Below, piece after piece: positions 18,361 to 28,356 of a DNA stretch of 64,000 nt; within the stretch, counting starts at the first letter, position 1, and every line of letters starts with the position of its first letter. This stretch comes from an uncultured Roseobacter sp. (lineage in GTDB: Bacteria > Pseudomonadota > Alphaproteobacteria > Rhodobacterales > Rhodobacteraceae), in the NCBI RefSeq assembly GCF_947493125.1, contig NZ_CANLQB010000004.1, positions 62,001 to 126,000 of the forward strand, given 5' to 3'. Below the pieces are notes generated by a model that was not told the origin of the DNA, did no database searches, and was given only the letters and a program-made list of their open reading frames with translations. The translations under genes and the position numbers were made by a program.

Positions 18361-18858
18361 CTAGGACGCAGGGTTGGCTTTGGCCGCAGGCGCCGACTTC
18401 GCGCCGGGGTTCAGCGGATCGTCCTGACGCTGCACCGAGCCTTCGAAATGCGCGCCGCTTTCGATGGCGATGGTCTTGTGGATGATGTCACCCTCGACCC
18501 GCGCCGTCGATGTCAGCCGCACCTTCAGCCCGCGCACGCGGCCCACGATACGTCCGTTGACGACCACGTCATCGGCGATCACCTCGCCCTTGATGGTCGC
18601 GGTCTCACCAATGGTCAGCAGATGCGCGCGGATGTCGCCCTCCACCGTGCCTTCCACCTGAATGTCGCCCGTCGTCTTCATGTTGCCCGTCACATGCAGG
18701 TCCGACGACAGCACAGAGGCGGGTGGCTTGGCCTTGGGCGGCGCCGGTTTGTAGTCCGCCGGGGCAGGGGAGGCGGGCGCCGAGGACGCCGCTGGTTTCG
18801 CTGTCTCGGTTTCTGCCTGCTTCTGGCCCGGTTCGTTGATTTTGCTCTTAGAAAACAT
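18361..18858 (-). CDS. Bactofilin, polymer-forming cytoskeletal protein
   Basis: The 165-aa protein has a Pro/Ala-rich flexible N-terminus (residues about 10-45), the bactofilin beta-helix with regular repeats (SVLSSDLHVTGNMKTTGDIQVEG, TVEGDIRAHLLTIGETATIKG, EVIADDVVVNGRIVG), and a disordered C-terminus. Bactofilins form nucleotide-free filaments at the inner membrane and recruit cell-wall enzymes. Its start overlaps the end of the upstream M23 peptidase gene by 11 bases, matching the recurring bactofilin-LytM peptidase pair of alphaproteobacteria. Confidence 0.95.
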   Translation of the reverse strand: MFSKSKINEPGQKQAETETAKPAASSAPASPAPADYKPAPPKAKPPASVLSSDLHVTGNMKTTGDIQVEGTVEGDIRAHLLTIGETATIKGEVIADDVVVNGRIVGRVRGLKVRLTSTARVEGDIIHKTIAIESGAHFEGSVQRQDDPLNPGAKSAPAAKANPAS

Positions 18859-20179
18859 CTCTTGCAGCCTTGATGTAGATCATTGGGTTTACAGCTTTCC
18901 CACCGACACGCACTTCATAGTGCAGGTGCACGCCGGTCACCCGTCCACTTGCACCCATATCACCGATATGATCCCCGCGCGAGACCCTTTGCCCTACTTT
19001 AACGCGAATTTTTGAAAGATGCGCATACCGTGTCTCAATGCCGAAGTCGTGCTGGATCTTGATCAGCCGGCCATAGCCCGATTGCCAACCGGCATAGGTC
19101 ACCACACCGTCCGCCGTGGCGTGCAGGTCGGTGCCGGCGGGGGCTGCGAAGTCCACACCCTTGTGCATCCGCCGTCCGCCGGTCTTGGGATCGCGCCGGA
19201 ACCCATAGTCGCTGGTGAAGCGGAACGCCTGCTTGACCGGCAGCGCAAACGGCGCGCGCTCCGCGGCGATCCGGTAAAGGTTGAGCTCGTCCATCTGCTC
19301 CAGAATGCGATTGGCGCGCAGGAAGTCGGGCGACAACTCCTCGCCGCGGCTGGAGAAGGAGAGCGGCGTCAGGGGCCCGCCTTGCCCAGAATAGCCGCGC
19401 CGCACCTGGTTGAGGATACGCTCAGGCGCCATGCCGGCGGCCTTGAACATCTTGTCGAGCGGCTCGACCGACACGGTCATCGCCTCTTCGAGCTGCCGGA
19501 AAATCTGGTCGTTGTTCTCTTGCATCAGCGCAATCTCGAGCGCCAACTCATCCGCATGCTCCAGCGCCTGCTGCGCATCGGCCACAACCTGATCGCGTTC
19601 GGCGGCGGTGCGGGCCAGCGCATCGGCGAGGAAATCAACCGGAACGCCCGGATCCCTGGAGGCCAGAAGAGCAGCCGCATCGGGATCGCCGACACCCTCC
19701 TGAACCGCTGCCAGCGCCGTCCGCGCGGCCTCGCGGTCCGTCATGGTCGCCCGAAGCGTGGCCTGAACGACCTCGAGCCCGGTTTCCAACTCATGCCGCC
19801 GGGTCTCGGATTCCAGCAGTTCCGACTGCATCACGGAGATCTGATCGAGGGCTGCGTTGAACCGCTCCTGTGCCGCCAGTGCCTCCGCCGCGCGCTGATC
19901 GCGTTGTGCCGACAAATCGTTCAGCCGCACCTGATAGGTGGCCTGATCCCGTTTGGCCTGCTCGCGGAAATTCCCGGCACCGATGCTGTCCATCAGCAGG
20001 ATCGCCGTGGCGATGATCGACCAGCCCACCAAAAGTGCCGCACCCGAGAAGGCGATCAACTGAGTTTCGGGGCGCAGGCGGATAAATCGGGTGTCGGTGT
20101 CGGATTTCAGGAACACGCGGCGTTCGGGAAAATAGTGCTCCAAGAGCCCATGAAATTTGATTGCCAAACGTGTCCGCAC
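18848..20179 (-). CDS. DUF5930/M23 peptidoglycan endopeptidase
   Basis: The 443-aa bitopic protein has a short cytoplasmic N-terminus, one membrane helix (residues about 38-65, LIAFSGAALLVGWSIIATAILL), a long periplasmic coiled coil (about 75-220), and a C-terminal LytM/M23 domain (about 330-430). The zinc ligands are in HKGVDFAAP (H, D) and VHLHYEV (HxH). The N-terminal region fits DUF5930. It probably cuts peptide cross-links under control of the bactofilin encoded by the overlapping next gene. All zinc ligands are present, so it is likely active. Confidence 0.93.
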   Translation of the reverse strand: MRTRLAIKFHGLLEHYFPERRVFLKSDTDTRFIRLRPETQLIAFSGAALLVGWSIIATAILLMDSIGAGNFREQAKRDQATYQVRLNDLSAQRDQRAAEALAAQERFNAALDQISVMQSELLESETRRHELETGLEVVQATLRATMTDREAARTALAAVQEGVGDPDAAALLASRDPGVPVDFLADALARTAAERDQVVADAQQALEHADELALEIALMQENNDQIFRQLEEAMTVSVEPLDKMFKAAGMAPERILNQVRRGYSGQGGPLTPLSFSSRGEELSPDFLRANRILEQMDELNLYRIAAERAPFALPVKQAFRFTSDYGFRRDPKTGGRRMHKGVDFAAPAGTDLHATADGVVTYAGWQSGYGRLIKIQHDFGIETRYAHLSKIRVKVGQRVSRGDHIGDMGASGRVTGVHLHYEVRVGGKAVNPMIYIKAARDVF

Positions 20180-20332
20180 GAAGCCGTCCCTCTGCTCGTC
20201 TTCCCCGATGCGCGCCCTTTCTCCCGAGGGGCAGCATCACACTCCGAAGTGCTTAATAAGCAGGCGAACGCGGAGCAAGCATGATTAACGGCCAACCCAC
20301 AACTGTACGTTGAATTGTTGTAAATCGGCAAA

Positions 20333-20362
20333 AACCTGCTGGTTTCAGGGGGTTTTTCGCGC
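20333..20362 (-). terminator. Terminator downstream of the DUF455 gene
   Basis: On the minus strand AAAAACC...GGTTTTT with an inner CTG/CAG pairing and loop AAAC, followed by a T run. It is placed 10 bases after the stop at 20372. Confidence 0.6.
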
Positions 20363-20371
20363 GTTTTGGCC

Positions 20372-21181
20372 TCAGGGCTGCGTTGCCAGGGGCCAATAGA
20401 AGTCCGGCGGGATGCCGGCCTCGGCGCGTTTTTCCTCGTTGAAGGGCGGTTTCAGCGCGCCGTGGAAATAGGTCCGGACCAGCGCGTGGAACCGCTCTTT
20501 CGGGTCCTCGTCATGCCGCCCGCAGAGGAAGTGGAACCATTTCGAGCCGTAAGCCACGTGACTGACTTCTTCCGCATAAATCGTCTCGAGCGCGTCCACC
20601 GCGTCCGCCACCTTGGCCTTGCGGAAAATCTCGATCATGCCCGGCGTCACGTCGAGCCCGCGCGCCTCGAGCACCATGGGCACAACCGCCAGCCGCCCCA
20701 TGAAATCATCCACCGTATCCTCGGCCGCGCGCCACATCCCCGCATGGGCGGGCAGCGCGCCATAGCGGCTGCCCATCGCTTCAAGACAGTCGCACATCAG
20801 ATTGAAATGTTTGGATTCCTCATCGGCCGCCTTTACCCAGTCGTCATAGAATCCCATGGGCATCCGCACATGTGCAAAGCGCGCGATGACGTCCCAATGC
20901 AGGTCCACCGCGTTGAGCTCGATATGCGCCACCGCATGCAGAAGTGCTGTCCGCCCCTCCGGCGTGCCGGGGCGGCGACGCGGCACATCACGGGGGCTCA
21001 GCAGCTCCGGCTCCGCAGGTCGGGCAGGGTGCAGCGGCGGGTCTGCCCGCCCGATCTCCGGCGTCTCGCCCCGGTCCCGCGCGGCCTGCCATTCCGCGGC
21101 AAACCGGCGCGACAGCGCGGTCTTTTCGCGGCCATCGGCGGTGCGCAACACCGCCTTGGCCATCTGCGCCAGCGGGATCAC
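20372..21181 (-). CDS. DUF455 ferritin-like domain protein
   Basis: The 269-aa protein shows the ferritin-like four-helix bundle with paired carboxylate/His motifs: HAVAHIELNAVDLHWD (about 82-97), KAADEESKHFNLMCDCL (about 115-131), YAEEVSHVAYG (about 201-211). These would bind a di-metal site. It belongs to DUF455, related to the MiaE-like ferritin superfamily; the substrate is not known. ATGA overlap with the stop of bcp indicates a two-gene operon in which an oxidative-stress enzyme comes first. Confidence 0.9.
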   Translation of the reverse strand: MIPLAQMAKAVLRTADGREKTALSRRFAAEWQAARDRGETPEIGRADPPLHPARPAEPELLSPRDVPRRRPGTPEGRTALLHAVAHIELNAVDLHWDVIARFAHVRMPMGFYDDWVKAADEESKHFNLMCDCLEAMGSRYGALPAHAGMWRAAEDTVDDFMGRLAVVPMVLEARGLDVTPGMIEIFRKAKVADAVDALETIYAEEVSHVAYGSKWFHFLCGRHDEDPKERFHALVRTYFHGALKPPFNEEKRAEAGIPPDFYWPLATQP

Positions 21182-21639
21182 AGCGCCTGAACCGCCTCCA
21201 GCACCTCCTCCACATGGCCCGGCACCTTCACCTTGGGCCAGATGCGCGCGATGGTCCCATCCGCGGCAATCAGGACCGTCGACCGCTCAATGCCCATGAA
21301 CTTCTTGCCGTACATGCTCTTTTCCTTCCACACGCCATAGTCCTCGCAGGCCGAGCCATGCTCGTCCGACAGGAGCGGCACGGTCAACTCCTTCTTGGCG
21401 ACGAATTTCTCATGGCTCGCCATGCTGTCCTTGGAGATGCCGAAGACCTTGACGCCCGCTGCCTCGAACGCCGCCTTGCTCTCGGAAAAGCCCACGCTTT
21501 CCTTGGTGCAGCCCGGCGTGTTGTCGCGCGGGTAGAAAAACAGCACCACCGGTGATCCCTTCAGATCAGACAGCGTGACATCTCCGCCATCGGTGCTCGG
21601 CAGGGTGAAATCGGGGGCAGGGTCTGAAATCTCTGGCAT
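21178..21639 (-). CDS. bcp: Thioredoxin-dependent peroxiredoxin (Bcp/PrxQ family)
   Basis: The 153-aa peroxiredoxin has the peroxidatic Cys in DNTPGCTKESVGF and the AhpC/TSA fold segments PVVLFFYPRD and FGISKDSMASHEKF. The resolving Cys usually five residues after the peroxidatic one in PrxQ is absent (Val/Gly side chains there); the other Cys is in GSACEDYG. It may thus work as a one-Cys type. It reduces organic hydroperoxides in the cytoplasm and is the first gene of a pair with the ferritin-like protein. Confidence 0.95.
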   Translation of the reverse strand: MPEISDPAPDFTLPSTDGGDVTLSDLKGSPVVLFFYPRDNTPGCTKESVGFSESKAAFEAAGVKVFGISKDSMASHEKFVAKKELTVPLLSDEHGSACEDYGVWKEKSMYGKKFMGIERSTVLIAADGTIARIWPKVKVPGHVEEVLEAVQAL

Positions 21640-21729
21640 AACACTCTCGTGGGTTTAAAGGTTTGCTTTCCAGTGACATATTAGACCGGAGCGGGCCACA
21701 GAAAAGGCCCGCCCCTCGATTAACCTCTG

Positions 21730-24700
21730 GTGTTCTCCAAGCTTCGAAAGCAGCCCTGCGTTTTGGACACAGATCCCGCCGATACGCCACGCCGCCGCCT
21801 CAGGAAGCGGTTCATCCTGCCGCCGGCGGTTCTTGTGCTGCTGCTCGCCGCCCTGGTGGGCGCGGCCTTCTGGGTCAAGGATCGCGACATCATCGTGCCC
21901 GGGTGGGTGCGCGCCCAGATCGAACAGCGCCTTACCGACGCCGTCCCCGAAGCGCGGATCGCCTTTGGAGAGATGCTCCTGATCGTAGATGAGGGCTGGC
22001 GCCCGCGGGCCCGGGTGCGCGACGTGCGTGTCACCACGCCCACGGGGACGGAGGTCGTCGCCTTCTCCGAACTGCGCGCCAGCCTGTCCATGAGCGGCCT
22101 GCTCAAAGGCCAGCTCGAACTGAAGTCCGTTGATCTCAGCGGCGTTTTCCTGACGCTCAGGCGCGGTGCGGAGGGGGTGCGGCTCTCCGGTGGCCTCGGC
22201 GCCCAGACTGCGACGCGCGAAGCGCCCAACCTGGCGCAACTGGTCGCCGATCTTGACGAGCTTCTGGAGCGCCCCGGTCTGGCCCGGCTGCGCAGTGCCG
22301 AGCTTCAGGCGCTGACGCTCCGCTATGAGGACGCGCGCGCGAACCGCGCCTGGACCATCGACGGCGGGCGTCTGTCGCTGCAGCGCTCCGGCTCCGTTCT
22401 CGGCATCAGCGTCGATCTGGCGGTGCTTGGCGGCGGGGCCGAGGTGGCCACCGTCAGCGCCAGCTATGCGGGCGAAATCGGCGCTCTGGCCTCCGATTTC
22501 GGCGTGACCTTCGCCAATGTGGACGCCGCCGACGTGGCGGTCCAGGGCCCCGCCTTCGGCTGGCTCCGGGCCCTGGATGCACCGATCTCCGGCTCCCTGC
22601 GCGGAGGGGTGAACGAAGACAGCAGCTTTGATCCGCTCAACGCCACCTTCCAGATCGGCGCAGGCGTGATCCAGCCCACACCGGAATCCCGAGCCATCCC
22701 GATCAACAGCGCACGCAGCTACTTCACCTATGTGCCCGCCACCCGGATGTTGCAATTCAACGAGTTGTCTGTGGATAGCAAATGGGTGAGCGGGCGCCTC
22801 GACGGCACGGCGCAGCTGGCCGACGACGGGCAAGGCCGCATCGAGGATCTCGTGGGCCAGCTGCGGCTCACCGATTTGCGCATCAACCCCGCGGACTTCT
22901 ACGAAGAGCCCGTCCGGCTGGCCGAAGCCGAACTGGACTTTCGCCTCACCCCGCAACCCTTCGCCCTGCAACTCGGACGCCTGCAGGTGATCGACCAGGG
23001 CCATGTGCTTACCGCCAACGGCGACCTGCGCGCCGATGCCCGCGGCTGGGACATCGCGGTCGACGCCCAGATGGATGGCTACGACCCGGACCGCCTGATG
23101 GAGCTCTGGCCCGAACATGTGGTGCCGAAGACCCGCCGCTGGCTCAGCCAGAACCTGCTCTCCGGTCGTCTGCACGACATTGCCGCCGCGCTGCGCTGGC
23201 AGCCGGGTACCGAGCCCGAGACCTACCTGGGCTTCGACTTCGACCAGGCCGATGTGCGGTTTCTCAAGGAGATGCCGCTCATCCGCGGCGCCAAGGGGCA
23301 TGCCTCGCTGCTCAAGGACCGCTTTGTGCTGGTCGTCGACGAGGGCGATGTCGAAGCGCCCGAGGGCGGTGCCGTCGATCTCGCGGGCTCCTCCTTCATC
23401 ATTCCCGATGTGATGGCCAAGGACAGCACACCCGGCGTGATCCGGCTGCTCACCACATCCTCGGTCACCGCGGCCTTGTCGATGCTCGATCAGCCGCCGC
23501 TGAATGTCATGGCCAAGGCCGATCTGCCGGTCGCCCTTGCCGACGGGCGCGCCCGGATGGCGGGCACACTGGCCCTGCCGCTGGTGAAGGATCTGCCGGT
23601 CGAGGCGGTGGAGTTCGACGTCACCGGCCAGATCGCCGATGTGCGCAGCACCAAGCTGATCAAGGACCGCGTGCTCAGCGCGCCGCTGCTGGATCTGGTG
23701 GCCTCCGACGAGGCGGTGCAGGTGGCCGGTCGCGGCGCGCTCGACGGGGTGCCCTTCGATGTGGTCTGGGCGCAGCCGCTGAACAGTCCCGGCGCGCCGG
23801 GACGTGTGACCGGCCAGATCGAGATCTCGCCCGAGGCGCTCGATGCTCTGAAGATCGGTCTGCCGCCGGAATACGCCAGCGGGCAGGGCTCCGCCGACAT
23901 CGACATCACCCTGGTCAAGAACCAGCCGCCCGCCTTGCAGCTCTCCTCCGATCTGCGCGGGGTCGGCCTGTCGATCCCGCCCATCGGCTGGTCCAAGGGG
24001 GCAGGCACCGCCGCCCGCTTCGAGATCAGCGCGTCGCTGTCCGAGGTGCCGGTGGTCGACACCCTCACGCTTGATGCGCCGGGCCTGCGGGCGGAGGGCG
24101 ATGTCACACTGCAGGGGCCAGGCCAGCTTGACCGCGTGCGCCTCTCGCGGCTGCGCGTCGGCAACTGGCTCGACGCGCAGGTCGATCTGGTCGGGCGCGG
24201 CGCCGGCGTGCCGGTGGGGGTGGCGCTGCGCGGCGGCACGCTCGATCTGCGGCGCGCCGATATTCCCGATGGGGCCGCCTCCGGCGAGACGTCGCCGCTG
24301 ACGGTGGCGCTCGACCGCCTGCAGGTCACCGATGCCATCGCCATCACCGCCGTCCGGGGCGACTTCACCACCGGTGCCGGGCTCGATGGTGCCTTCTCAG
24401 GGCGCATCAATGGCGGCGCTCAGGTCTCGGGCCGGCTGATCCCCCAGGGGCGCCGCAGCGCCATCCGGCTGACGGCTGCGGATGCGGGCGCCGTCTTTGC
24501 CTCCGCCAATGTCGTGCAACAGGTGCGCGGCGGCGCCTTCGAACTGGTGCTCTTGCCCGTCGGCACCGGCGGCGCCTTCGATGGCAAGCTCCGGGTTCAG
24601 AACACCAGCGTCGTGGAGGCGCCCGCCATGGCCGCGCTGCTCAATGCCGTGAGTATCGTGGGGCTCTTCAACGTGGAGGGCAGTGACAGCCTGTTCTTTT

Positions 24701-25101
24701 CCGAGGTCAACGCCGACTTCCGCCTCGCGCCGCGCCGGATCACCCTGCGGGAAGGCAGCGCGGTGGGCTCGTCCATGGGCATTTCCATGGATGGCATCTA
24801 CGCCACCGACAGCGGCCAGTTGCAGATGCAGGGGGTGATCACGCCCGTCTATATCCTCAATGGCATCGGCAGCATCTTCACCCGCCCGGGCGAGGGGCTC
24901 TTTGCCTTCAACTACTCCATCGGCGGCACCGTGCGCGATCCGGAGGTCTTCGTGAACCCGCTCACGGCCCTGACACCGGGCGGGATCCGCGACCTGTTCC
25001 GCGGCCCGCGCCCGGATGTGCCCCTGGCCGAAGGCGAAGACCCGCCGCCGCCCCCGCCGGAACGTGAAAGACCCACTTTCACCCGCGGCGAAGATCGCTA
25101 A
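21730..25101 (+). CDS. AsmA-like / DUF3971 envelope protein (YhdP-type)
   Basis: This 1123-aa protein has an N-terminal membrane anchor ([18 protein letters not shown], residues about 32-49) after a basic Arg-rich segment, then a very long beta-rich periplasmic region with DUF3971 features, and an AsmA_2-like C-terminus ([22 protein letters not shown] and [27 protein letters not shown]). AsmA-family proteins of this size are thought to bridge the periplasm and carry phospholipid to the outer membrane. The start is a GTG at 21730 without a clear ribosome site, so the N-terminus is uncertain. It is divergent from bcp; queA follows after 10 bases. Confidence 0.85.
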   Translation: MFSKLRKQPCVLDTDPADTPRRRLRKRFILPPAVLVLLLAALVGAAFWVKDRDIIVPGWVRAQIEQRLTDAVPEARIAFGEMLLIVDEGWRPRARVRDVRVTTPTGTEVVAFSELRASLSMSGLLKGQLELKSVDLSGVFLTLRRGAEGVRLSGGLGAQTATREAPNLAQLVADLDELLERPGLARLRSAELQALTLRYEDARANRAWTIDGGRLSLQRSGSVLGISVDLAVLGGGAEVATVSASYAGEIGALASDFGVTFANVDAADVAVQGPAFGWLRALDAPISGSLRGGVNEDSSFDPLNATFQIGAGVIQPTPESRAIPINSARSYFTYVPATRMLQFNELSVDSKWVSGRLDGTAQLADDGQGRIEDLVGQLRLTDLRINPADFYEEPVRLAEAELDFRLTPQPFALQLGRLQVIDQGHVLTANGDLRADARGWDIAVDAQMDGYDPDRLMELWPEHVVPKTRRWLSQNLLSGRLHDIAAALRWQPGTEPETYLGFDFDQADVRFLKEMPLIRGAKGHASLLKDRFVLVVDEGDVEAPEGGAVDLAGSSFIIPDVMAKDSTPGVIRLLTTSSVTAALSMLDQPPLNVMAKADLPVALADGRARMAGTLALPLVKDLPVEAVEFDVTGQIADVRSTKLIKDRVLSAPLLDLVASDEAVQVAGRGALDGVPFDVVWAQPLNSPGAPGRVTGQIEISPEALDALKIGLPPEYASGQGSADIDITLVKNQPPALQLSSDLRGVGLSIPPIGWSKGAGTAARFEISASLSEVPVVDTLTLDAPGLRAEGDVTLQGPGQLDRVRLSRLRVGNWLDAQVDLVGRGAGVPVGVALRGGTLDLRRADIPDGAASGETSPLTVALDRLQVTDAIAITAVRGDFTTGAGLDGAFSGRINGGAQVSGRLIPQGRRSAIRLTAADAGAVFASANVVQQVRGGAFELVLLPVGTGGAFDGKLRVQNTSVVEAPAMAALLNAVSIVGLFNVEGSDSLFFSEVNADFRLAPRRITLREGSAVGSSMGISMDGIYATDSGQLQMQGVITPVYILNGIGSIFTRPGEGLFAFNYSIGGTVRDPEVFVNPLTALTPGGIRDLFRGPRPDVPLAEGEDPPPPPPERERPTFTRGEDR

Positions 25102-25111
25102 AAGGCGCCTC

Positions 25112-26161
25112 ATGAAACTGAGCGATTTCGACTTCGATCTGCCCGAGCGGCTGATCGCGACCCGGCCTGCGGTGCCGCGCACCTCCGCGCGCCTGCTGGT
25201 GGCCGAGGGGGATGCGATCACTGATGCGGTGGTGTCGGAGCTCACCGACTTCCTGCGCCCCGGCGACCGGCTGGTGCTGAATGACACGCGGGTCATCCCC
25301 GCGCGACTGACCGGGCTGCGCCACCGGGTCAGCGCGCAAGGCGAGACACAGGCCAAGATCGAAGTGACCCTGCTGGAGCCTCGTGCCGATGGCACCTGGG
25401 CCGCGCTGATCAAGCCGCTGAAGAAGCTGAAACCGGGAGAAGAGGTGATCTTCAGCGCCGATCTGCGCGCCACCTTGCAGGACGTCCGTGACGGGCAGGG
25501 GCATCTCGCCTTCAACCTCTCGGGTGACGACTTCGACGCGGCGCTCAATACCGCAGGTGCGATGCCGCTGCCGCCCTATATCGCCGCCAAACGCCCGGCA
25601 GATGCGCAGGACCTGACCGACTACCAGACCGTCTTTGCCCGCAACAAGGGGGCGGTCGCGGCGCCCACGGCCTCGCTGCATTTCGACCAGGCCCTGCTGC
25701 AACGCATCGCCGGTCACGGCGTCGATTTTACCCATGTCACCCTGCATGTGGGTGCGGGCACCTTCCTGCCGGTCAAGGTCGATGACGTGACCACCCACAA
25801 GATGCACGCCGAATGGGGGCAGGTCAGCGCCGCCGCCGCCGCCGAGATCGCCGCCACCAAATCCGCAGGCGGGCGGGTGATTCCCGTGGGCACCACCGCG
25901 CTGCGTCTGATCGAGACGGCGGCCCGCAATGGCGAGATTGCCGCATGGGAGGGCGACACCGATATCTTCATCTATCCCGGCTTCCGGTTCCGGGTGACAG
26001 ACGCGCTGATGACCAATTTCCACCTGCCGAAATCCACGCTGATGATGCTCGTCTCGGCGCTGATGGGCCAGGACAGCGTGCGCCGCATTTACGATCACGC
26101 CATCGGCCGGGAGTATCGTTTCTTCTCCTACGGCGATGCGTCGCTCCTCATTCCGGAGTAA
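25112..26161 (+). CDS. queA: tRNA preQ1(34) S-adenosylmethionine ribosyltransferase-isomerase
   Basis: The 349-aa enzyme transfers and isomerises ribose from SAM onto 7-aminomethyl-7-deazaguanine in tRNA, making epoxyqueuosine. Family motifs are [76 protein letters not shown] and [17 protein letters not shown]. The start at 25112 gives the canonical N-terminus. It follows the AsmA-like gene by 10 bases and so probably shares its transcript. Confidence 0.97.
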   Translation: MKLSDFDFDLPERLIATRPAVPRTSARLLVAEGDAITDAVVSELTDFLRPGDRLVLNDTRVIPARLTGLRHRVSAQGETQAKIEVTLLEPRADGTWAALIKPLKKLKPGEEVIFSADLRATLQDVRDGQGHLAFNLSGDDFDAALNTAGAMPLPPYIAAKRPADAQDLTDYQTVFARNKGAVAAPTASLHFDQALLQRIAGHGVDFTHVTLHVGAGTFLPVKVDDVTTHKMHAEWGQVSAAAAAEIAATKSAGGRVIPVGTTALRLIETAARNGEIAAWEGDTDIFIYPGFRFRVTDALMTNFHLPKSTLMMLVSALMGQDSVRRIYDHAIGREYRFFSYGDASLLIPE

Positions 26162-26199
26162 CCCTATGTGCCCAAAGCGACTCCCGACGTCGCGCATGA

Positions 26200-26243
26200 G
26201 CGTGACGGGCCCCGCAGCCTGCGGCAAGCAGGGCCCATCACGC
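26200..26243. other. Imperfect long hairpin between queA and the MFS gene
   Basis: GCGTGA-c-GGGCCC pairs with GGGCCC-a-TCACGC across a loop that itself contains CCGCAG/CTGCGG. There is no T run. It may be a terminator for queA or part of the leader of the MFS gene, whose start lies 26 bases downstream. Confidence 0.45.
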
Positions 26244-26268
26244 CACCCCAGCCCACCGGGAGGGAGAT

Positions 26269-27534
26269 ATGCTTCAGGTTCTGTCTAGCGCTTGGGCGCT
26301 CTTGCTGGGGATGTCCCTGCTGATGGTCGGCAACGGCATGCAGGGCACATTGCTGGGCATCCGGGGAGAGATCGAGGGCTTTTCCACCTTCGAGATGTCC
26401 ATTGTCATGTCCGCCTATTTCCTCGGCTTTCTCGGGGGCTCGCGCATGGCGCCGGGCATGATCCGCCGCGTCGGCCACGTGCGCGTCTTCGCCGCCCTTG
26501 CCTCGCTGATCTCGGCGGTGATGATCCTCTATCCCACGGTGACCGAGGTCTGGCTCTGGACGCTGGGCCGCGTGCTCATCGGGTTCTGCTTCTCCGCCGT
26601 CTACGTGACCGCGGAAAGCTGGCTCAACAACGCCGCCACCAACGAAAACCGCGGCCAGGCGCTCTCGCTCTACATGATCGTGCAGACTGCGGGCATCGTG
26701 GTCAGCCAGGCGCTGCTGCTGACCGCCGATCCATCCGGCTACGTATTGTTCGTGATCCCCTCGATCCTGGTCTCCATCGCGATCACGCCGATCCTGCTGT
26801 CGATCAGCCCGACCCCCGCCTTCGAGACAACCAAGCCCATGAGCCTGCGCGAACTGGCCGGCTACTCGCCCCTGGGATGCGTCGGCATGTTCCTGCTCGG
26901 CGGCGTCTTCTCGGCGCAGTTCGGCATGGCCTCTGTCTATGGCGCCAAGGCCGGGCTGTCGGTCGCGCAGATCTCCACCTTCGTGGCGATGTTCTTCGTC
27001 GGCGCGGTGCTGCTGCAATACCCCATCGGATGGATCTCCGACCGGATGGACCGGCGCTTCCTGATCCTGATCGTCTCGGCCATCGGGGTGGGGGGCTCGT
27101 TCCTCGGCATGGTGCTCGGCGGTCAGTTCACGCTGCTGCTGGTGTCGGCCTTCGTGGTCGGCGGCATGTCGAACCCGCTCTACTCGCTGCTGATCGCGCA
27201 TACCAACGACTTCCTGCAGCATGAAGACATGGCCGCCGCCTCGGGTGGCCTCATCTTCATCAACGGGCTGGGGGCGATCCTCGGCCCGATCATCACCGGC
27301 TACATGATGGACGTCGTGGGGCCGGGGGGCTTCTACCTTTTCACCGGCATTCTCTTCGCCGCACTGGTCCTCTACGCGGCCTACCGCTCGACGGTGCGCA
27401 AATCCATTCCCGTCGACGAGACCGGCGCTTACGTCGCCGTGGCGCCGTCCTATACGCCGGTGGCCATGGAATATGCTCAAGAATACGCCATCGAGTCCGA
27501 GCTGAGTGAGGAAAATGCCGCAAATGATCGCTGA
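26269..27534 (+). CDS. MFS transporter (YcaD-like)
   Basis: The 421-aa protein has about 12 hydrophobic segments, with the MFS loop motif ISDRMDRRFLIL between segments 8 and 9 and the helix-4 GRVLIGFCFSAVYVTAESWLN sequence seen in YcaD-type carriers. The C-terminal ~40 residues are polar and Tyr/Ala/Glu-rich, probably cytosolic. GGGAGGGAG stands just before the ATG. Substrate cannot be predicted; no enzyme gene beside it gives a clue. Confidence 0.9.
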   Translation: MLQVLSSAWALLLGMSLLMVGNGMQGTLLGIRGEIEGFSTFEMSIVMSAYFLGFLGGSRMAPGMIRRVGHVRVFAALASLISAVMILYPTVTEVWLWTLGRVLIGFCFSAVYVTAESWLNNAATNENRGQALSLYMIVQTAGIVVSQALLLTADPSGYVLFVIPSILVSIAITPILLSISPTPAFETTKPMSLRELAGYSPLGCVGMFLLGGVFSAQFGMASVYGAKAGLSVAQISTFVAMFFVGAVLLQYPIGWISDRMDRRFLILIVSAIGVGGSFLGMVLGGQFTLLLVSAFVVGGMSNPLYSLLIAHTNDFLQHEDMAAASGGLIFINGLGAILGPIITGYMMDVVGPGGFYLFTGILFAALVLYAAYRSTVRKSIPVDETGAYVAVAPSYTPVAMEYAQEYAIESELSEENAANDR

Positions 27535-27644
27535 TTTTGCAAGTGACGGTTGAATATGTCGGAATGATGCAAAATGTGACTATGAGAACCCTGTTAATCG
27601 AACGTAACATATCCACATGGTGTGTTGATAAGGAGTGTAGAGTG

Positions 27645-28229
27645 ATGGTTGGCCCTGAAGAGATACTGAGCTTCTGGCTTGATGAGATTGGCACCGAGGG
27701 CTGGTACACGCAGTCGGACGCGCTGGATGCGGCGATCCGAACCCGGTTCGAAGAGACCTGGGAGGCCGCCATCGAAGGGCGCTTCTCGCTCTGGCTCACA
27801 TACCCCTCCGGCGCGCTGGCCTACATCATCCTGATGGACCAATTCTCCCGCAACATGTTCCGAGGCACGGCCAAGGCCTTTGCCAGCGACAAGGTGGCGC
27901 TCGCGGCGGCGAAATCCGCTATCGACAAGAACTGGGATCTCAAGATCGACGAGCCCGCGCGGCAGTTCTTCTACCTGCCGCTGATGCACTCCGAAAACCT
28001 CTGCGATCAGGACCGCTGTGTGCGCCTGATGTGCGAGCGGATGCCCGAGCACGGGGCCGAGAACCTGTTGCACGCGCAGGCCCATCGCGCCGTGATCCGC
28101 GCCTATGGGCGCTTCCCCTTCCGCAACGACGCGCTGGCGCGCACGCCGACTGCCGCCGAGGCCGACTTCACAGCCAATGGCGGCTATGGCGAGATTGTCC
28201 GCAACCTGCAGATGGCCAAGGCCGCCTGA
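27645..28229 (+). CDS. DUF924 family protein
   Basis: The 194-aa protein matches DUF924: PEEILSFWLDEIG at the N-terminus, LIMDQFSRNMFRGTAKAFASD, FFYLPLMHSENLCDQDRCV and HRAVIRAYGRFPFRNDALAR. It is an all-helical, TPR-like fold of unknown biochemical role. I chose ATG 27645 because AAGGAG at 27630-27635 is nine bases upstream; the longer upstream frame is AT-rich and not protein-like. The ~110-base gap before it is likely its promoter. Confidence 0.9.
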   Translation: MVGPEEILSFWLDEIGTEGWYTQSDALDAAIRTRFEETWEAAIEGRFSLWLTYPSGALAYIILMDQFSRNMFRGTAKAFASDKVALAAAKSAIDKNWDLKIDEPARQFFYLPLMHSENLCDQDRCVRLMCERMPEHGAENLLHAQAHRAVIRAYGRFPFRNDALARTPTAAEADFTANGGYGEIVRNLQMAKAA

Positions 28230-28306
28230 AGCCACAACATCCGACGCAGGACGGTTTTGCGGAGCGCGCATATGTCGCGCTCCTCTTCGTGTTGCTGCGC
28301 TGCCGG

Positions 28307-28330
28307 ATATAGTTTAACGGTAAACTATAT
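28307..28330. promoter_or_regulatory. Operator-like inverted repeat upstream of lpdA, shared with pdhA
   Basis: Arms ATATAGTTTA and TAAACTATAT, perfectly complementary, separated by ACGG. The near edge is 26 bases before the lpdA ATG. It shares the core ATAGTTTA-N4-TAAACTAT with 11657-11680 in front of pdhABC. This AT-rich box stands out from its GC-rich surroundings. Confidence 0.82.
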
Positions 28331-28356
28331 TTGGGGCTTACCTGCGAGGAGATGTC

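Noticed and set aside
21655-23301. A 548-codon frame antisense to the AsmA-like gene
   Set aside because: No motif, and it overlaps the divergent promoter region of bcp; the plus-strand frame has a membrane anchor and family motifs.
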